From assembly GCA_024640925.1 (NCBI GenBank), contig JAHEEB010000053.1, positions 1,866 through 11,282 on the forward strand: a stretch of 9,417 bases of DNA. The letters are read 5' to 3'. Position 1 is the stretch's first letter, and each line of letters begins with the position of its first letter. Positions 1-6,088 of this stretch are shown here, in pieces. Under the pieces are notes generated by a model. The model did no database searches. It saw nothing but the letters and a program-made list of their open reading frames with translations, and was not told the origin of the DNA. A program made the position numbers and the translations under genes. This stretch comes from Bacteroidota bacterium. GTDB taxonomy: Bacteria > Bacteroidota > Bacteroidia > Bacteroidales > UBA10428.

Positions 1-184
1 ATGAATCAAATTGTTGGCCAATAAGCATGCTTCCAATTACTTTGTTGTTTTCTAAAATCAAACTACCGTTTGCTTGGACTGGGAATGTTACCTGAGCAAT
101 CCCGGTAATTAAAACCGGGTATATTATTCCTGTCAGCACTGTGAAAAAAAGAAAGATTTTTAGAGCTATAATGAGTGTTTTCAT
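1..184 (-). CDS. kdpC: Potassium-transporting ATPase subunit KdpC, N-terminal part (cut by window edge)
   Basis: KdpC is the single-span subunit of the KdpFABC potassium pump in the inner membrane. It is thought to stabilise the complex and assist ATP use by KdpB. The frame opens with ATG at 184 and stays open to base 1, giving 61 visible codons of a protein usually near 190 residues. It starts [11 protein letters not shown] and has one hydrophobic segment at about residues 4-31 containing [14 protein letters not shown]. The family landmarks QANGSLI (residues 37-43) and GSMLIGQQF (about 51-59) follow. The start lies 9 bases after the kdpB stop, which fits translation from the same mRNA, and no Shine-Dalgarno sequence is visible, as is common in Bacteroidota. 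No damage is seen in this part; the C-terminal two thirds lie outside the window. Confidence 0.95.
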   Translation of the reverse strand, partial: MKTLIIALKIFLFFTVLTGIIYPVLITGIAQVTFPVQANGSLILENNKVIGSMLIGQQFDS

Positions 185-193
185 TGTACTTAT

Positions 194-955
194 TTACAGA
201 TTTATTAAAATATCGATAAGTTTAATACCAACAAAAGGTGCAATTAAACCACCTAATCCGAAAATCAAGAGGTTGCGGGTTAGAGCTTTATTGGCAGAAA
301 CCGGACGATAACGAACTCCTCTTAAAGCCAAAGGGACTAAGAGGATAATAATGATGGCGTTAAATATTACTGCACTTAGGATTGCGCTTTGTGGCGAACC
401 CAGATTCATAATATTCAATGCTGAAAGAGGACCTGCTCCCGTACTGCCGGAATATAACGAAATGGCAATTGCCGGAATAATGGCAAAATATTTTGCTACA
501 TCGTTGGCAATACTAAAGGTTGTGAGTGAACCACGGGTCATAAGTAATTGCTTACCTACTTCAACAACCTCAATTAATTTTGTTGGGTTGCTGTCTAAAT
601 CAATCATATTCCCGGCTTCACGCGCTGCCTGAGTGCCAGAGTTCATGACAATACCAATATCGGCCTGTGCAAGTGCTGGGGCATCGTTTGTTCCATCACC
701 AATCATGCCTACCAAATGGCCGTTTGATTGTTCTTCCCGGATACGGCGCAATTTATCTTCGGGTTTAGCCTCAGCCATAAAATCGTCAACACCGGCTTCG
801 GCAGCAATAGTTGTTGCTGTTAGTGGATTATCGCCAGTAATCATAACAGTTTTAATTCCCATTTTTCGCAATTCGGCAAATCGTTGTTTAATACCACCTT
901 TTACAATATCTTTAAGATGGATAACGCCAAGAATATTATTGTTTTCTGCAACCAC
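194..955 (-). CDS. kdpB: KdpB C-terminal fragment (second half of frameshifted kdpB)
   Basis: This is the C-terminal 253 residues of the P-type ATPase subunit KdpB, which hydrolyses ATP to drive potassium import. The GTG at 955 is only the first possible start in this frame. It aligns with an internal Val of normal KdpB, so this is not a genuine gene start. Visible landmarks are [13 protein letters not shown] (residues 14-26), [10 protein letters not shown] (38-47), the hinge motif [13 protein letters not shown] (about 83-95), [16 protein letters not shown] and the transmembrane motif [13 protein letters not shown] (about 147-159). The last hydrophobic helices, [22 protein letters not shown] and the [18 protein letters not shown] tail, end where the family normally ends. 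Nothing suggests decay apart from the broken junction with the N-terminal half, so the intact parent protein would be about 692 residues (E. coli KdpB is 682). Confidence 0.9.
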   Translation of the reverse strand: MVAENNNILGVIHLKDIVKGGIKQRFAELRKMGIKTVMITGDNPLTATTIAAEAGVDDFMAEAKPEDKLRRIREEQSNGHLVGMIGDGTNDAPALAQADIGIVMNSGTQAAREAGNMIDLDSNPTKLIEVVEVGKQLLMTRGSLTTFSIANDVAKYFAIIPAIAISLYSGSTGAGPLSALNIMNLGSPQSAILSAVIFNAIIIILLVPLALRGVRYRPVSANKALTRNLLIFGLGGLIAPFVGIKLIDILINL

Positions 956-2273
956 AAGGTGGTGTAGCTCCTTGTCGACCTAATTCAAAAACAGTATCCT
1001 GAACTTTTTGAGGAAAGAAACCATTATTGTTTTGTACAAAGGAGCGAATGGCTTCTGATGAACCTTTACGTATATGGTGAAGTGTGCCGTCATTGCTCTT
1101 ATAGTCAACTCCACTCATTCTTGATTGGGCTGTAAATGGTATAAATGATGCATTGAGCTGATGAACTTCTCGTCCGCGGATATTGAATTTTTCTTTTGCA
1201 AGAATTACAATAGAACGACCTTCAGGAGTTTCATCAGATAAAGATGAAAGCTGTGCTGCACTGGCCAGTTCTTCAACTGTTATACCTTCAGCTGGAATAA
1301 AATCAGTGGCCATTCGGTTACCTAAGGTGATTGTTCCGGTTTTATCGAGTAAAAGAACATCAACGTCTCCGGCAGCTTCAATTGCGCGGCCGCTTGTGGC
1401 AATTACATTGCGCTGTAAAAGTCTGTCCATACCGCTAATTCCTATTGCACTAAGCAGACCACCAATGGTGGTTGGAATTAAGCAAACCAGCAAGGCAATT
1501 AATACTGGAATAGTCAGGTTTTGAGACATAGGTATGCCTGAAGCAGAAAGACCATAGCCAAAAAATGCCGGAAGGGTTACAACGGCCAAGAGGAATATGA
1601 TGGATAATCCAGAAAGCAAAATTGAAAGGGCAATTTCATTTGGTGTTTTCTGGCGTTTTGCTCCTTCAACTAATAATATCATTCGGTCGATAAACGTATT
1701 GCCCGGTTCGGTAGTGATTTGGATTAAAATACGGTCGCTAATTACTTTTGTACCGCCTGTAACTGCCGAGCGGTCGCCACCGCTTTCGCGTATAACCGGT
1801 GCTGATTCGCCTGTTATTGCTGATTCATCGACACTGGCAATGCCTTCAATTACTTCGCCATCGGAAGGAATTACATCACCAGCTTCGCAAATAACCACAT
1901 CTCCTTTTTTAAGCTCAGTTGCAAATACTGAAATTTCTTGTTTGGCAATTATTTTACGGGCTTTTGTTTGGGTACGGTTTTTCCTCAGGCTATCTGCTTG
2001 TGCTTTACCTCGTCCTTCGGCAATGGCTTCTGAGAAATTAGCAAACAATACCGTAAACCATAACCAAATACAAATGTTAAGGTTGAATGATGAAAAATTA
2101 CCCTGAAATATTCCTCCAAACACAATAATTGTACTGAGAAATGAACCTATGGCAACAATAAAAATGACGGGATTTTTAATAAGGGTTGCAGGGTTCAACT
2201 TTTTTATACTGTCTTTTGATGCTTGCAATAGTATCTTTTTATTGAACAGGCTTGTATTTTGTTTTGTTCTCAT
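936..2273 (-). CDS. kdpB: KdpB N-terminal fragment (first half of frameshifted kdpB)
   Basis: This is the N-terminal 438 genuine residues of KdpB, followed by 7 out-of-frame residues (PCGCRKQ) and a stop. The start ATG at 2273 precedes [21 protein letters not shown], matching the normal KdpB N-terminus. Landmarks are the actuator loop TGES (154-157), the membrane motif CLIPTTIGG (about 264-272), the phosphorylated aspartate D310 in [19 protein letters not shown] (347-360), FTAQSRMSG (380-388) and the nucleotide-site KGSS (403-406). Ser157 of TGES corresponds to E. coli Ser162, whose phosphorylation is reported to inhibit the pump, so that control could be conserved here. In-frame family sequence ends at GRQGATP (432-438), and GATPLVV is the E. 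coli form. It follows kdpA after a 65-base AT-rich gap. A translated fragment would lack the catalytic hinge and the last membrane helices, so it should not pump. Confidence 0.9.
   Translation of the reverse strand: MRTKQNTSLFNKKILLQASKDSIKKLNPATLIKNPVIFIVAIGSFLSTIIVFGGIFQGNFSSFNLNICIWLWFTVLFANFSEAIAEGRGKAQADSLRKNRTQTKARKIIAKQEISVFATELKKGDVVICEAGDVIPSDGEVIEGIASVDESAITGESAPVIRESGGDRSAVTGGTKVISDRILIQITTEPGNTFIDRMILLVEGAKRQKTPNEIALSILLSGLSIIFLLAVVTLPAFFGYGLSASGIPMSQNLTIPVLIALLVCLIPTTIGGLLSAIGISGMDRLLQRNVIATSGRAIEAAGDVDVLLLDKTGTITLGNRMATDFIPAEGITVEELASAAQLSSLSDETPEGRSIVILAKEKFNIRGREVHQLNASFIPFTAQSRMSGVDYKSNDGTLHHIRKGSSEAIRSFVQNNNGFFPQKVQDTVFELGRQGATPPCGCRKQ
955..962 (-). other. Single-base frameshift junction in kdpB
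   Basis: On the coding strand the junction reads ACA CCA CCT TGT GGT TGC. Removing one C of the CCT (complement of G958/G959) gives ACA CCA CTT GTG GTT GCA, which encodes TPLVVA. This matches the conserved KdpB sequence GATPLVV and joins the two frames exactly. The lesion is therefore one extra base, located inside a GGTGGTG run on the plus strand. I see no prfB-like arrangement (no upstream Shine-Dalgarno-like element and no stop directly at the shift codon), so programmed frameshifting is unlikely. A sequencing or assembly error, or a young mutation, is more likely because both halves remain well conserved. Confidence 0.88.
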
Positions 2274-2338
2274 ATTATTTAAGATTAATTAATTTGAAGA
2301 TTTGATAATAAATTCATGATGATGTGTGTTTGAAATTT

Positions 2339-4024
2339 TCAAACTTTCAAATTCAATAATATATGTTCAATAACAGGACCAAGGGATAAGGCAGGGAAGA
2401 ATGTCAATCCTCCAACAATGATGATTACTGCAATTAATAGACCTATGAATAACAAATTGTCGGTATGGGAAGTACCAGCTGATGGCGGAGTGATTTTCTT
2501 CCTTGCCATGTTTCCTGCAATGGCAAGAACAGGAATTATAACTCCAAAACGGCCTATTAGCATACCTATACCCAAGGTAATGTTGTAAAAAATGGTGTTG
2601 GCATTCAATCCGGCAAAAGCACTTCCATTGTTTCCCGCAGCCGAACTATAAGCATATAGAATTTCTGAAAAACCATGAGCACCTGAATTATTGAGGCTCC
2701 TCAGTCCGGCATCACATACCGAAGCCCACGCAGTAAAAAGAAGTATCACAAAGCTTGGAGCAAGTATGGCTATGATAGCCATTTGTACCTCGAAAGCTTC
2801 AATTTTTTTACCCAGGTATTCGGGAGTTCGTCCAACCATAAGACCTGCGATAAATACTGTTAGGATTATAAATATTACCATTCCATATAAACCCGCACCA
2901 ACGCCGCCAAAAATAATTTCACCCAGCATCATGTTTATCATGGCTATCATTCCGGCTAATGGAGATAGACTATCGTGCATTGCATTTACCGAACCATTGG
3001 ATGCCGCTGTGGTTGAAGTTGACCAAAGTATGCTGTTTGTAATTTCGAAGCGGGTTTCCTTTCCTTCCATTAAGGGTAAATTTCCAAATATTGGATTGCT
3101 TGAAAATTCGGCATACAAGGAAACACAAAGTCCTGCAACCAATAAAATCATCATAACCGAAAATATTGTCCACCCTTGTCGTGTTGATCCGACCATTTTG
3201 CCATAGGTGTATGTTAATGCAGCTGGAATTAGCAAAATGAACAGCATCTCAAGAAAATTACTAAAAGGAGTCGGGTTCTCGAAAGGATGCGCGCTGTTGG
3301 CGTTGAAAAAGCCTCCTCCGTTAGTGCCAATTTGTTTAATTGCTATTTGCGAAGCTGCCGGCCCCATTGGTATTGTTTGTTGTGAACCTTGCAAAGTATA
3401 AATAGTTTCGTGCGCTTTGAAATTTTGCACAACTCCTTGACTTACCAATACAATGGCAAACAATATTGAAAGTGGCAAAAGCACATAGATTATTGAGCGT
3501 GTTATATCTGTCCAGAAATTGCCTAATGTATCGGTTGTTTTGCGTGAAATTCCCCGAATTACTGCTAATAAAACAGCTATTCCGGTGGCAGCACTCACAA
3601 AATTCTGCACGGTAAGCCCAATCATTTGTACGAAGTTACTAAGAGTTGTTTCACCTGCATATCCTTGCCAATTGGTATTAGTAACAAAACTAACAGAAGT
3701 ATTGAATGCCGAATGCCAGGAAACACCTGCTAAATGAGTTGGGTTTAATGGTAATTTAACCTGAATTAGTTGGATTATAAAAACAAAAACAAATCCAGTC
3801 AAATTAAATATGAGCAGAGCAAAAACATATGACCTCCAGTTTGTTTCTTCATCTGGGTTTACACCAATAAACCTGTAGGTGAGTTTCTCCAGCCAGCCGA
3901 AAACAGGTTTCATGAAATGTTTTTGCCCCCCAAAGACCTTACTCATGTATTTGCCTAAAATGGGTGTAAGCCCTATTAATAGGGCAAAAAATAAAATTAC
4001 CTGAATGATATCTTGTGTTGTCAT
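2339..4024 (-). CDS. kdpA: Potassium-transporting ATPase subunit KdpA
   Basis: KdpA is the potassium-selective channel-like subunit of KdpFABC, an integral inner-membrane protein related to the SKT transporters, with four pore-loop repeats. The protein has 561 residues, close to the 557 of E. coli. Strongly hydrophobic segments run throughout. The four filter-type regions are visible as VTNTNWQGYAGE (114-125), GTNGGGFFNANSAHPFENPT (233-252), SNGSVNAMHDSLSPLAGM (342-359) and GNNGSAFAGL (464-473). The start ATG at 4024 lies 3 bases after the kdpF stop, which implies translational coupling, and MTTQDIIQVILFFALLIGL forms the first membrane segment. The gene looks complete, with no missing landmark. 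It would work with KdpB, which supplies the ATP-driven step, and with KdpC and KdpF. Confidence 0.97.
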   Translation of the reverse strand: MTTQDIIQVILFFALLIGLTPILGKYMSKVFGGQKHFMKPVFGWLEKLTYRFIGVNPDEETNWRSYVFALLIFNLTGFVFVFIIQLIQVKLPLNPTHLAGVSWHSAFNTSVSFVTNTNWQGYAGETTLSNFVQMIGLTVQNFVSAATGIAVLLAVIRGISRKTTDTLGNFWTDITRSIIYVLLPLSILFAIVLVSQGVVQNFKAHETIYTLQGSQQTIPMGPAASQIAIKQIGTNGGGFFNANSAHPFENPTPFSNFLEMLFILLIPAALTYTYGKMVGSTRQGWTIFSVMMILLVAGLCVSLYAEFSSNPIFGNLPLMEGKETRFEITNSILWSTSTTAASNGSVNAMHDSLSPLAGMIAMINMMLGEIIFGGVGAGLYGMVIFIILTVFIAGLMVGRTPEYLGKKIEAFEVQMAIIAILAPSFVILLFTAWASVCDAGLRSLNNSGAHGFSEILYAYSSAAGNNGSAFAGLNANTIFYNITLGIGMLIGRFGVIIPVLAIAGNMARKKITPPSAGTSHTDNLLFIGLLIAVIIIVGGLTFFPALSLGPVIEHILLNLKV

Positions 4025-4027
4025 GGT

Positions 4028-4165
4028 TTAGAATTTTTCAGGTTTAAGAAGTGAAAATAGAAGGTATCCCAAAATAAACAGAGCTATTATTATTCCTGCT
4101 AAATAACCTGTAGTATTGTTTATCTCTATATGTTTGGATGTTGCCAAAATAATTGTCGCAATCAT
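4028..4165 (-). CDS. kdpF: Potassium-transporting ATPase small subunit KdpF
   Basis: This 45-codon gene immediately precedes kdpA (3-base gap). It encodes a protein with one membrane span at about residues 21-40 (LAGIIIALFILGYLLFSLL) and ends KPEKF, the typical tail of KdpF. KdpF is a single-helix peptide that stabilises the KdpABC complex in the membrane. An in-frame TAA lies 15 bases upstream of the ATG, so the start cannot be much further upstream. The protein is longer than the 29-residue E. coli KdpF because of an N-terminal stretch of about 17 residues (MIATIILATSKHIEINN). No Shine-Dalgarno sequence is seen. A small palindrome, ATCAAATTGAT (4166-4176), abuts the start codon, and its meaning is unknown. 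The gene is identified from position, size and tail motif, and its short length limits certainty slightly. Confidence 0.88.
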   Translation of the reverse strand: MIATIILATSKHIEINNTTGYLAGIIIALFILGYLLFSLLKPEKF

Positions 4166-4187
4166 ATCAAATTGATTTTAATCGAAA

Positions 4188-4221
4188 CAAAGTTGCATCG
4201 GAACTTGTAAGGATTTTACAA
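4188..4221 (-). promoter_or_regulatory. Candidate promoter of the kdpFABC operon
   Basis: On the minus strand CAACTTTG (4195-4188) matches the Bacteroidota -7 consensus TAnnTTTG except at the first base. It would start transcription near 4182, giving a short leader of about 17 bases before the kdpF ATG, typical for this phylum. A TTG at 4221-4219 could serve as the -33 element with a spacer of 23 bases, at the long end of the accepted range. It is predicted by eye only. The partial match and long spacing keep confidence modest. Confidence 0.4.
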
Positions 4222-4222
4222 G
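4204..4222. promoter_or_regulatory. Perfect inverted repeat upstream of kdpF (possible operator)
   Basis: CTTGTAA (4204-4210) and TTACAAG (4216-4222) form a perfect 7-bp inverted repeat with a 5-base centre. It overlaps the candidate -33 element of the kdp promoter and lies about 38 bases upstream of the kdpF start. The size and symmetry suit a dimeric regulator. Since it sits upstream of the inferred transcription start of kdp, it is more likely a DNA-binding site than an RNA hairpin for that operon. No regulator can be named from sequence alone. Confidence 0.4.
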
Positions 4223-4403
4223 AATTATCTTTCAGAATATAAAAATTTTATAAAGATTGATGAACAATCCATTAAGTTGTAAACTCCACTTGTAGAAATG
4301 AATCGTTTTGAACACTAAATAAATCTTTCTGGTATGGAAAAATGTTTTTAAAAAATATCAAAGCAATTTTATTTACTGTTTCTTTGCACCATTATTTAAA
4401 ATT

Positions 4404-4988
4404 ATGACCTTTTATAACAAAATAAGGGCTGTCAATTCCATTCTAAACAAGACAAGTAAAGATGTCCAGTCGTTTACTACCGGTGCTTCTGTTTCATGTG
4501 TGTCAGGTTGTTTTGAGTGTTGTACAAAAAACATATTTGCCACGGAACTGGAATTTTATCCTTTAGCATATCACTTATATAAAACAAACCAGGCGGAATT
4601 TTATCTTGAGAAATATAATGCCGGCAATAAACAAGCCAGTCCATGTGTTTTGTTTAATCCATCTATGCATAATAATGAGTTTGGATGCAGCCAGTATAAA
4701 TACAGAGGCCTGGTTTGCAGGTTATTCGGTTTTTCTTTTAATACCGGTAAAAATGGCGAATTGAAATTCGCTACATGCAAACCTCTGAAAATAAAATATA
4801 AAGAGAGATTAAGTGAACTACCAAAAATGCAAATTCTAAAACCGGAAATGAAAAACTATTATTCGCTGTTATATAAGATCGATTTTTACCTTGCTGATGA
4901 GATAGTTCCAATGAACGAAGCAATTGTTAAAGCAATTGAGAAAGTGCTTTTTCATTATGAGATTAGGAATACTAAAAAGAGAATATAA
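4404..4988 (+). CDS. YkgJ-family cysteine-cluster protein (putative Zn/Fe-binding)
   Basis: This 194-residue soluble protein has the cysteine pattern of the YkgJ (CxxCxxCC) family, thought to chelate zinc or iron; its biochemical role is not established. The N-terminal cluster is C-x3-C-x2-CC (C32, C36, C39, C40), followed by C81 in SPCVLF, C95 in FGCSQYKYRGLVCRLFGF, C105 in the same motif, and C125 in ATCKP. This order and the YxYRxLVCRLFGF block are typical of the family. There is no signal peptide or membrane segment, so it is probably cytoplasmic. The C-terminal 65 residues are basic and helix-prone without recognisable motifs. It is transcribed divergently from kdp and convergently with the PorP-like gene (30-base gap, no clear hairpin terminator), so it appears to be a single-gene unit. 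TTTCTTTG at 4379-4386 is a weak candidate -7 element. Confidence 0.85.
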   Translation: MTFYNKIRAVNSILNKTSKDVQSFTTGASVSCVSGCFECCTKNIFATELEFYPLAYHLYKTNQAEFYLEKYNAGNKQASPCVLFNPSMHNNEFGCSQYKYRGLVCRLFGFSFNTGKNGELKFATCKPLKIKYKERLSELPKMQILKPEMKNYYSLLYKIDFYLADEIVPMNEAIVKAIEKVLFHYEIRNTKKRI

Positions 4989-5018
4989 TTTCTACTCAGG
5001 GTTTAGTTTCTTTTCATT

Positions 5019-6074
5019 TCAATACCGATCCATCCATCTATACCTGCGGGAAGTGTCACCAAATCTTGCAGAAATGCTTATTTCATGCGATCCGAATGAG
5101 TTTCTCGACATATCATTGAACCCATAGTCGAAGGAATATCCAAAATAATAGTTCGAATATTTTAACCCTCCAAATAGAACAAAACTTGAAGGTGTCTGAT
5201 AGGATGTTCCAAACCAGAACGAACGTTTATATAAGAATTTTGCTGATAAATCCAACTGGCTTCCTGGGCCGTATTTTACTCCTTTAAAATTTAATAAATC
5301 ATACACTTTTAGCAGACAGGAAGGTTCAATTTCCCAATCGGAATGCTCAATGCTGATTCGATAATCGGATATCAAAAAGTAGATACGCTTATATCCAAGT
5401 TCAGATGATTGGTAATCTATATCTGGATTTCCGAAAATAAAAGGCGATTGAAATAGTTGTGCAACCGAAGCACCTATATGAAAATTGCGAGTCATCAGGT
5501 TCACCCCGGCATTAAAATCTGGTATCCATGAAGGGTAATTCGATACAGCAAGCATGGTTTCATTATCGTTATCATAAAAGTCGAGATAATTCTTGTCAAA
5601 TTTAAGCTGGCAAATTGAGCCTGTAATTCCGAATGAAAATTGAGTGTTTTGTGAAAAGATGTGATAAGCATAGCTAATCTGCAGACCCGATCGTCTCATG
5701 GCGCCGTTTAAATCGCTAAAAACGGAACCGCCTATTCCTACACGGCCTTTCGACGATTCTTTAAGTTTATTCCCGTTTTTGTTATTTGATATGTGTGCAC
5801 GTCTCTTTAGTAACCTTGTCTGGGCACTTAATGAAAAAGTTTCAGGCGTCTTGCTCTCTTTACTGAATCCAATCCATTCTTTGCGGGCTGTCAAGTTTAG
5901 TGTTGTTTGTCCATCGGCACCTGCAACAGCTGGGTTTATTATGAATTCGTTCATCGTGTATTGGCTGTAACGAGGCATTTGCTGGCCAGAAACAATAAGT
6001 CCAAAACCTAATGTCAAAGCTGATAACAGAAGTCGGTTTGACTTATTTGTTTTATATGTTAATGCGATTTTCAT
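5019..6074 (-). CDS. PorP/SprF-family type IX secretion outer-membrane protein
   Basis: This 351-residue protein has a signal peptide: a basic start, the hydrophobic stretch LLLSALTLGFGLIV (15-28), and likely cleavage near VSG-QQ (30/31). The family signature follows as QQMPRYSQYTMNEFIINPAVAG (31-52) and LTARKEWIGF. Later blocks also fit PorP/SprF, including GRVGIGGSVFSDLNGAMRRSGLQISYAYHI (about 110-139). The remainder alternates polar and aromatic residues like an outer-membrane beta-barrel, with a final strand EISISARF followed by a basic/aromatic tail of about 13 residues (GDTSRRYRWMDRY). PorP/SprF proteins assist export or anchoring of particular type-B T9SS substrates; SprF is needed for SprB. 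The gene starts 14 bases after the stop of the giant T9SS substrate gene, so the two are probably co-transcribed and function as a pair. The partner assignment is inferred from context. Confidence 0.9.
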   Translation of the reverse strand: MKIALTYKTNKSNRLLLSALTLGFGLIVSGQQMPRYSQYTMNEFIINPAVAGADGQTTLNLTARKEWIGFSKESKTPETFSLSAQTRLLKRRAHISNNKNGNKLKESSKGRVGIGGSVFSDLNGAMRRSGLQISYAYHIFSQNTQFSFGITGSICQLKFDKNYLDFYDNDNETMLAVSNYPSWIPDFNAGVNLMTRNFHIGASVAQLFQSPFIFGNPDIDYQSSELGYKRIYFLISDYRISIEHSDWEIEPSCLLKVYDLLNFKGVKYGPGSQLDLSAKFLYKRSFWFGTSYQTPSSFVLFGGLKYSNYYFGYSFDYGFNDMSRNSFGSHEISISARFGDTSRRYRWMDRY

Positions 6075-6088
6075 TTTTTTCTTCTCAT

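Noticed and set aside
955..962. Programmed +1 frameshift in kdpB
   Set aside because: The site lacks a prfB-like upstream pairing element and a stop at the shift codon, and KdpB is not known to need frameshifting. A sequence error or new mutation is simpler.
633..983. Plus-strand open frame opposite kdpB of about 116 codons
   Set aside because: It is antisense to strongly conserved KdpB coding sequence, its translation shows no recognisable motif, and it has no promoter or ribosome-site evidence.
1597..2106. Plus-strand open frame of about 169 codons opposite kdpB
   Set aside because: It is an antisense shadow of conserved kdpB, with a low-complexity Ser/Ile/Pro-rich composition typical of mirrored codons.
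2691..3206. Plus-strand open frame of about 171 codons opposite kdpA
   Set aside because: It lies fully within kdpA on the opposite strand and has no family features. kdpA is clearly the real gene.
4166..4176. Palindrome ATCAAATTGAT next to the kdpF start codon
   Set aside because: A 5-bp dyad in AT-rich DNA is expected by chance, so it is noted in the kdpF entry but not called an operator.
4379..4386. TTTCTTTG as a promoter -7 element for the YkgJ-family gene
   Set aside because: It differs from TAnnTTTG at the important second base and has no TTG at suitable upstream spacing, so it is not listed as a feature.
4989..5018. Bidirectional terminator between the convergent YkgJ-family and PorP-like genes
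   Set aside because: The 30-base gap contains no inverted repeat followed by a T-run that I can see.
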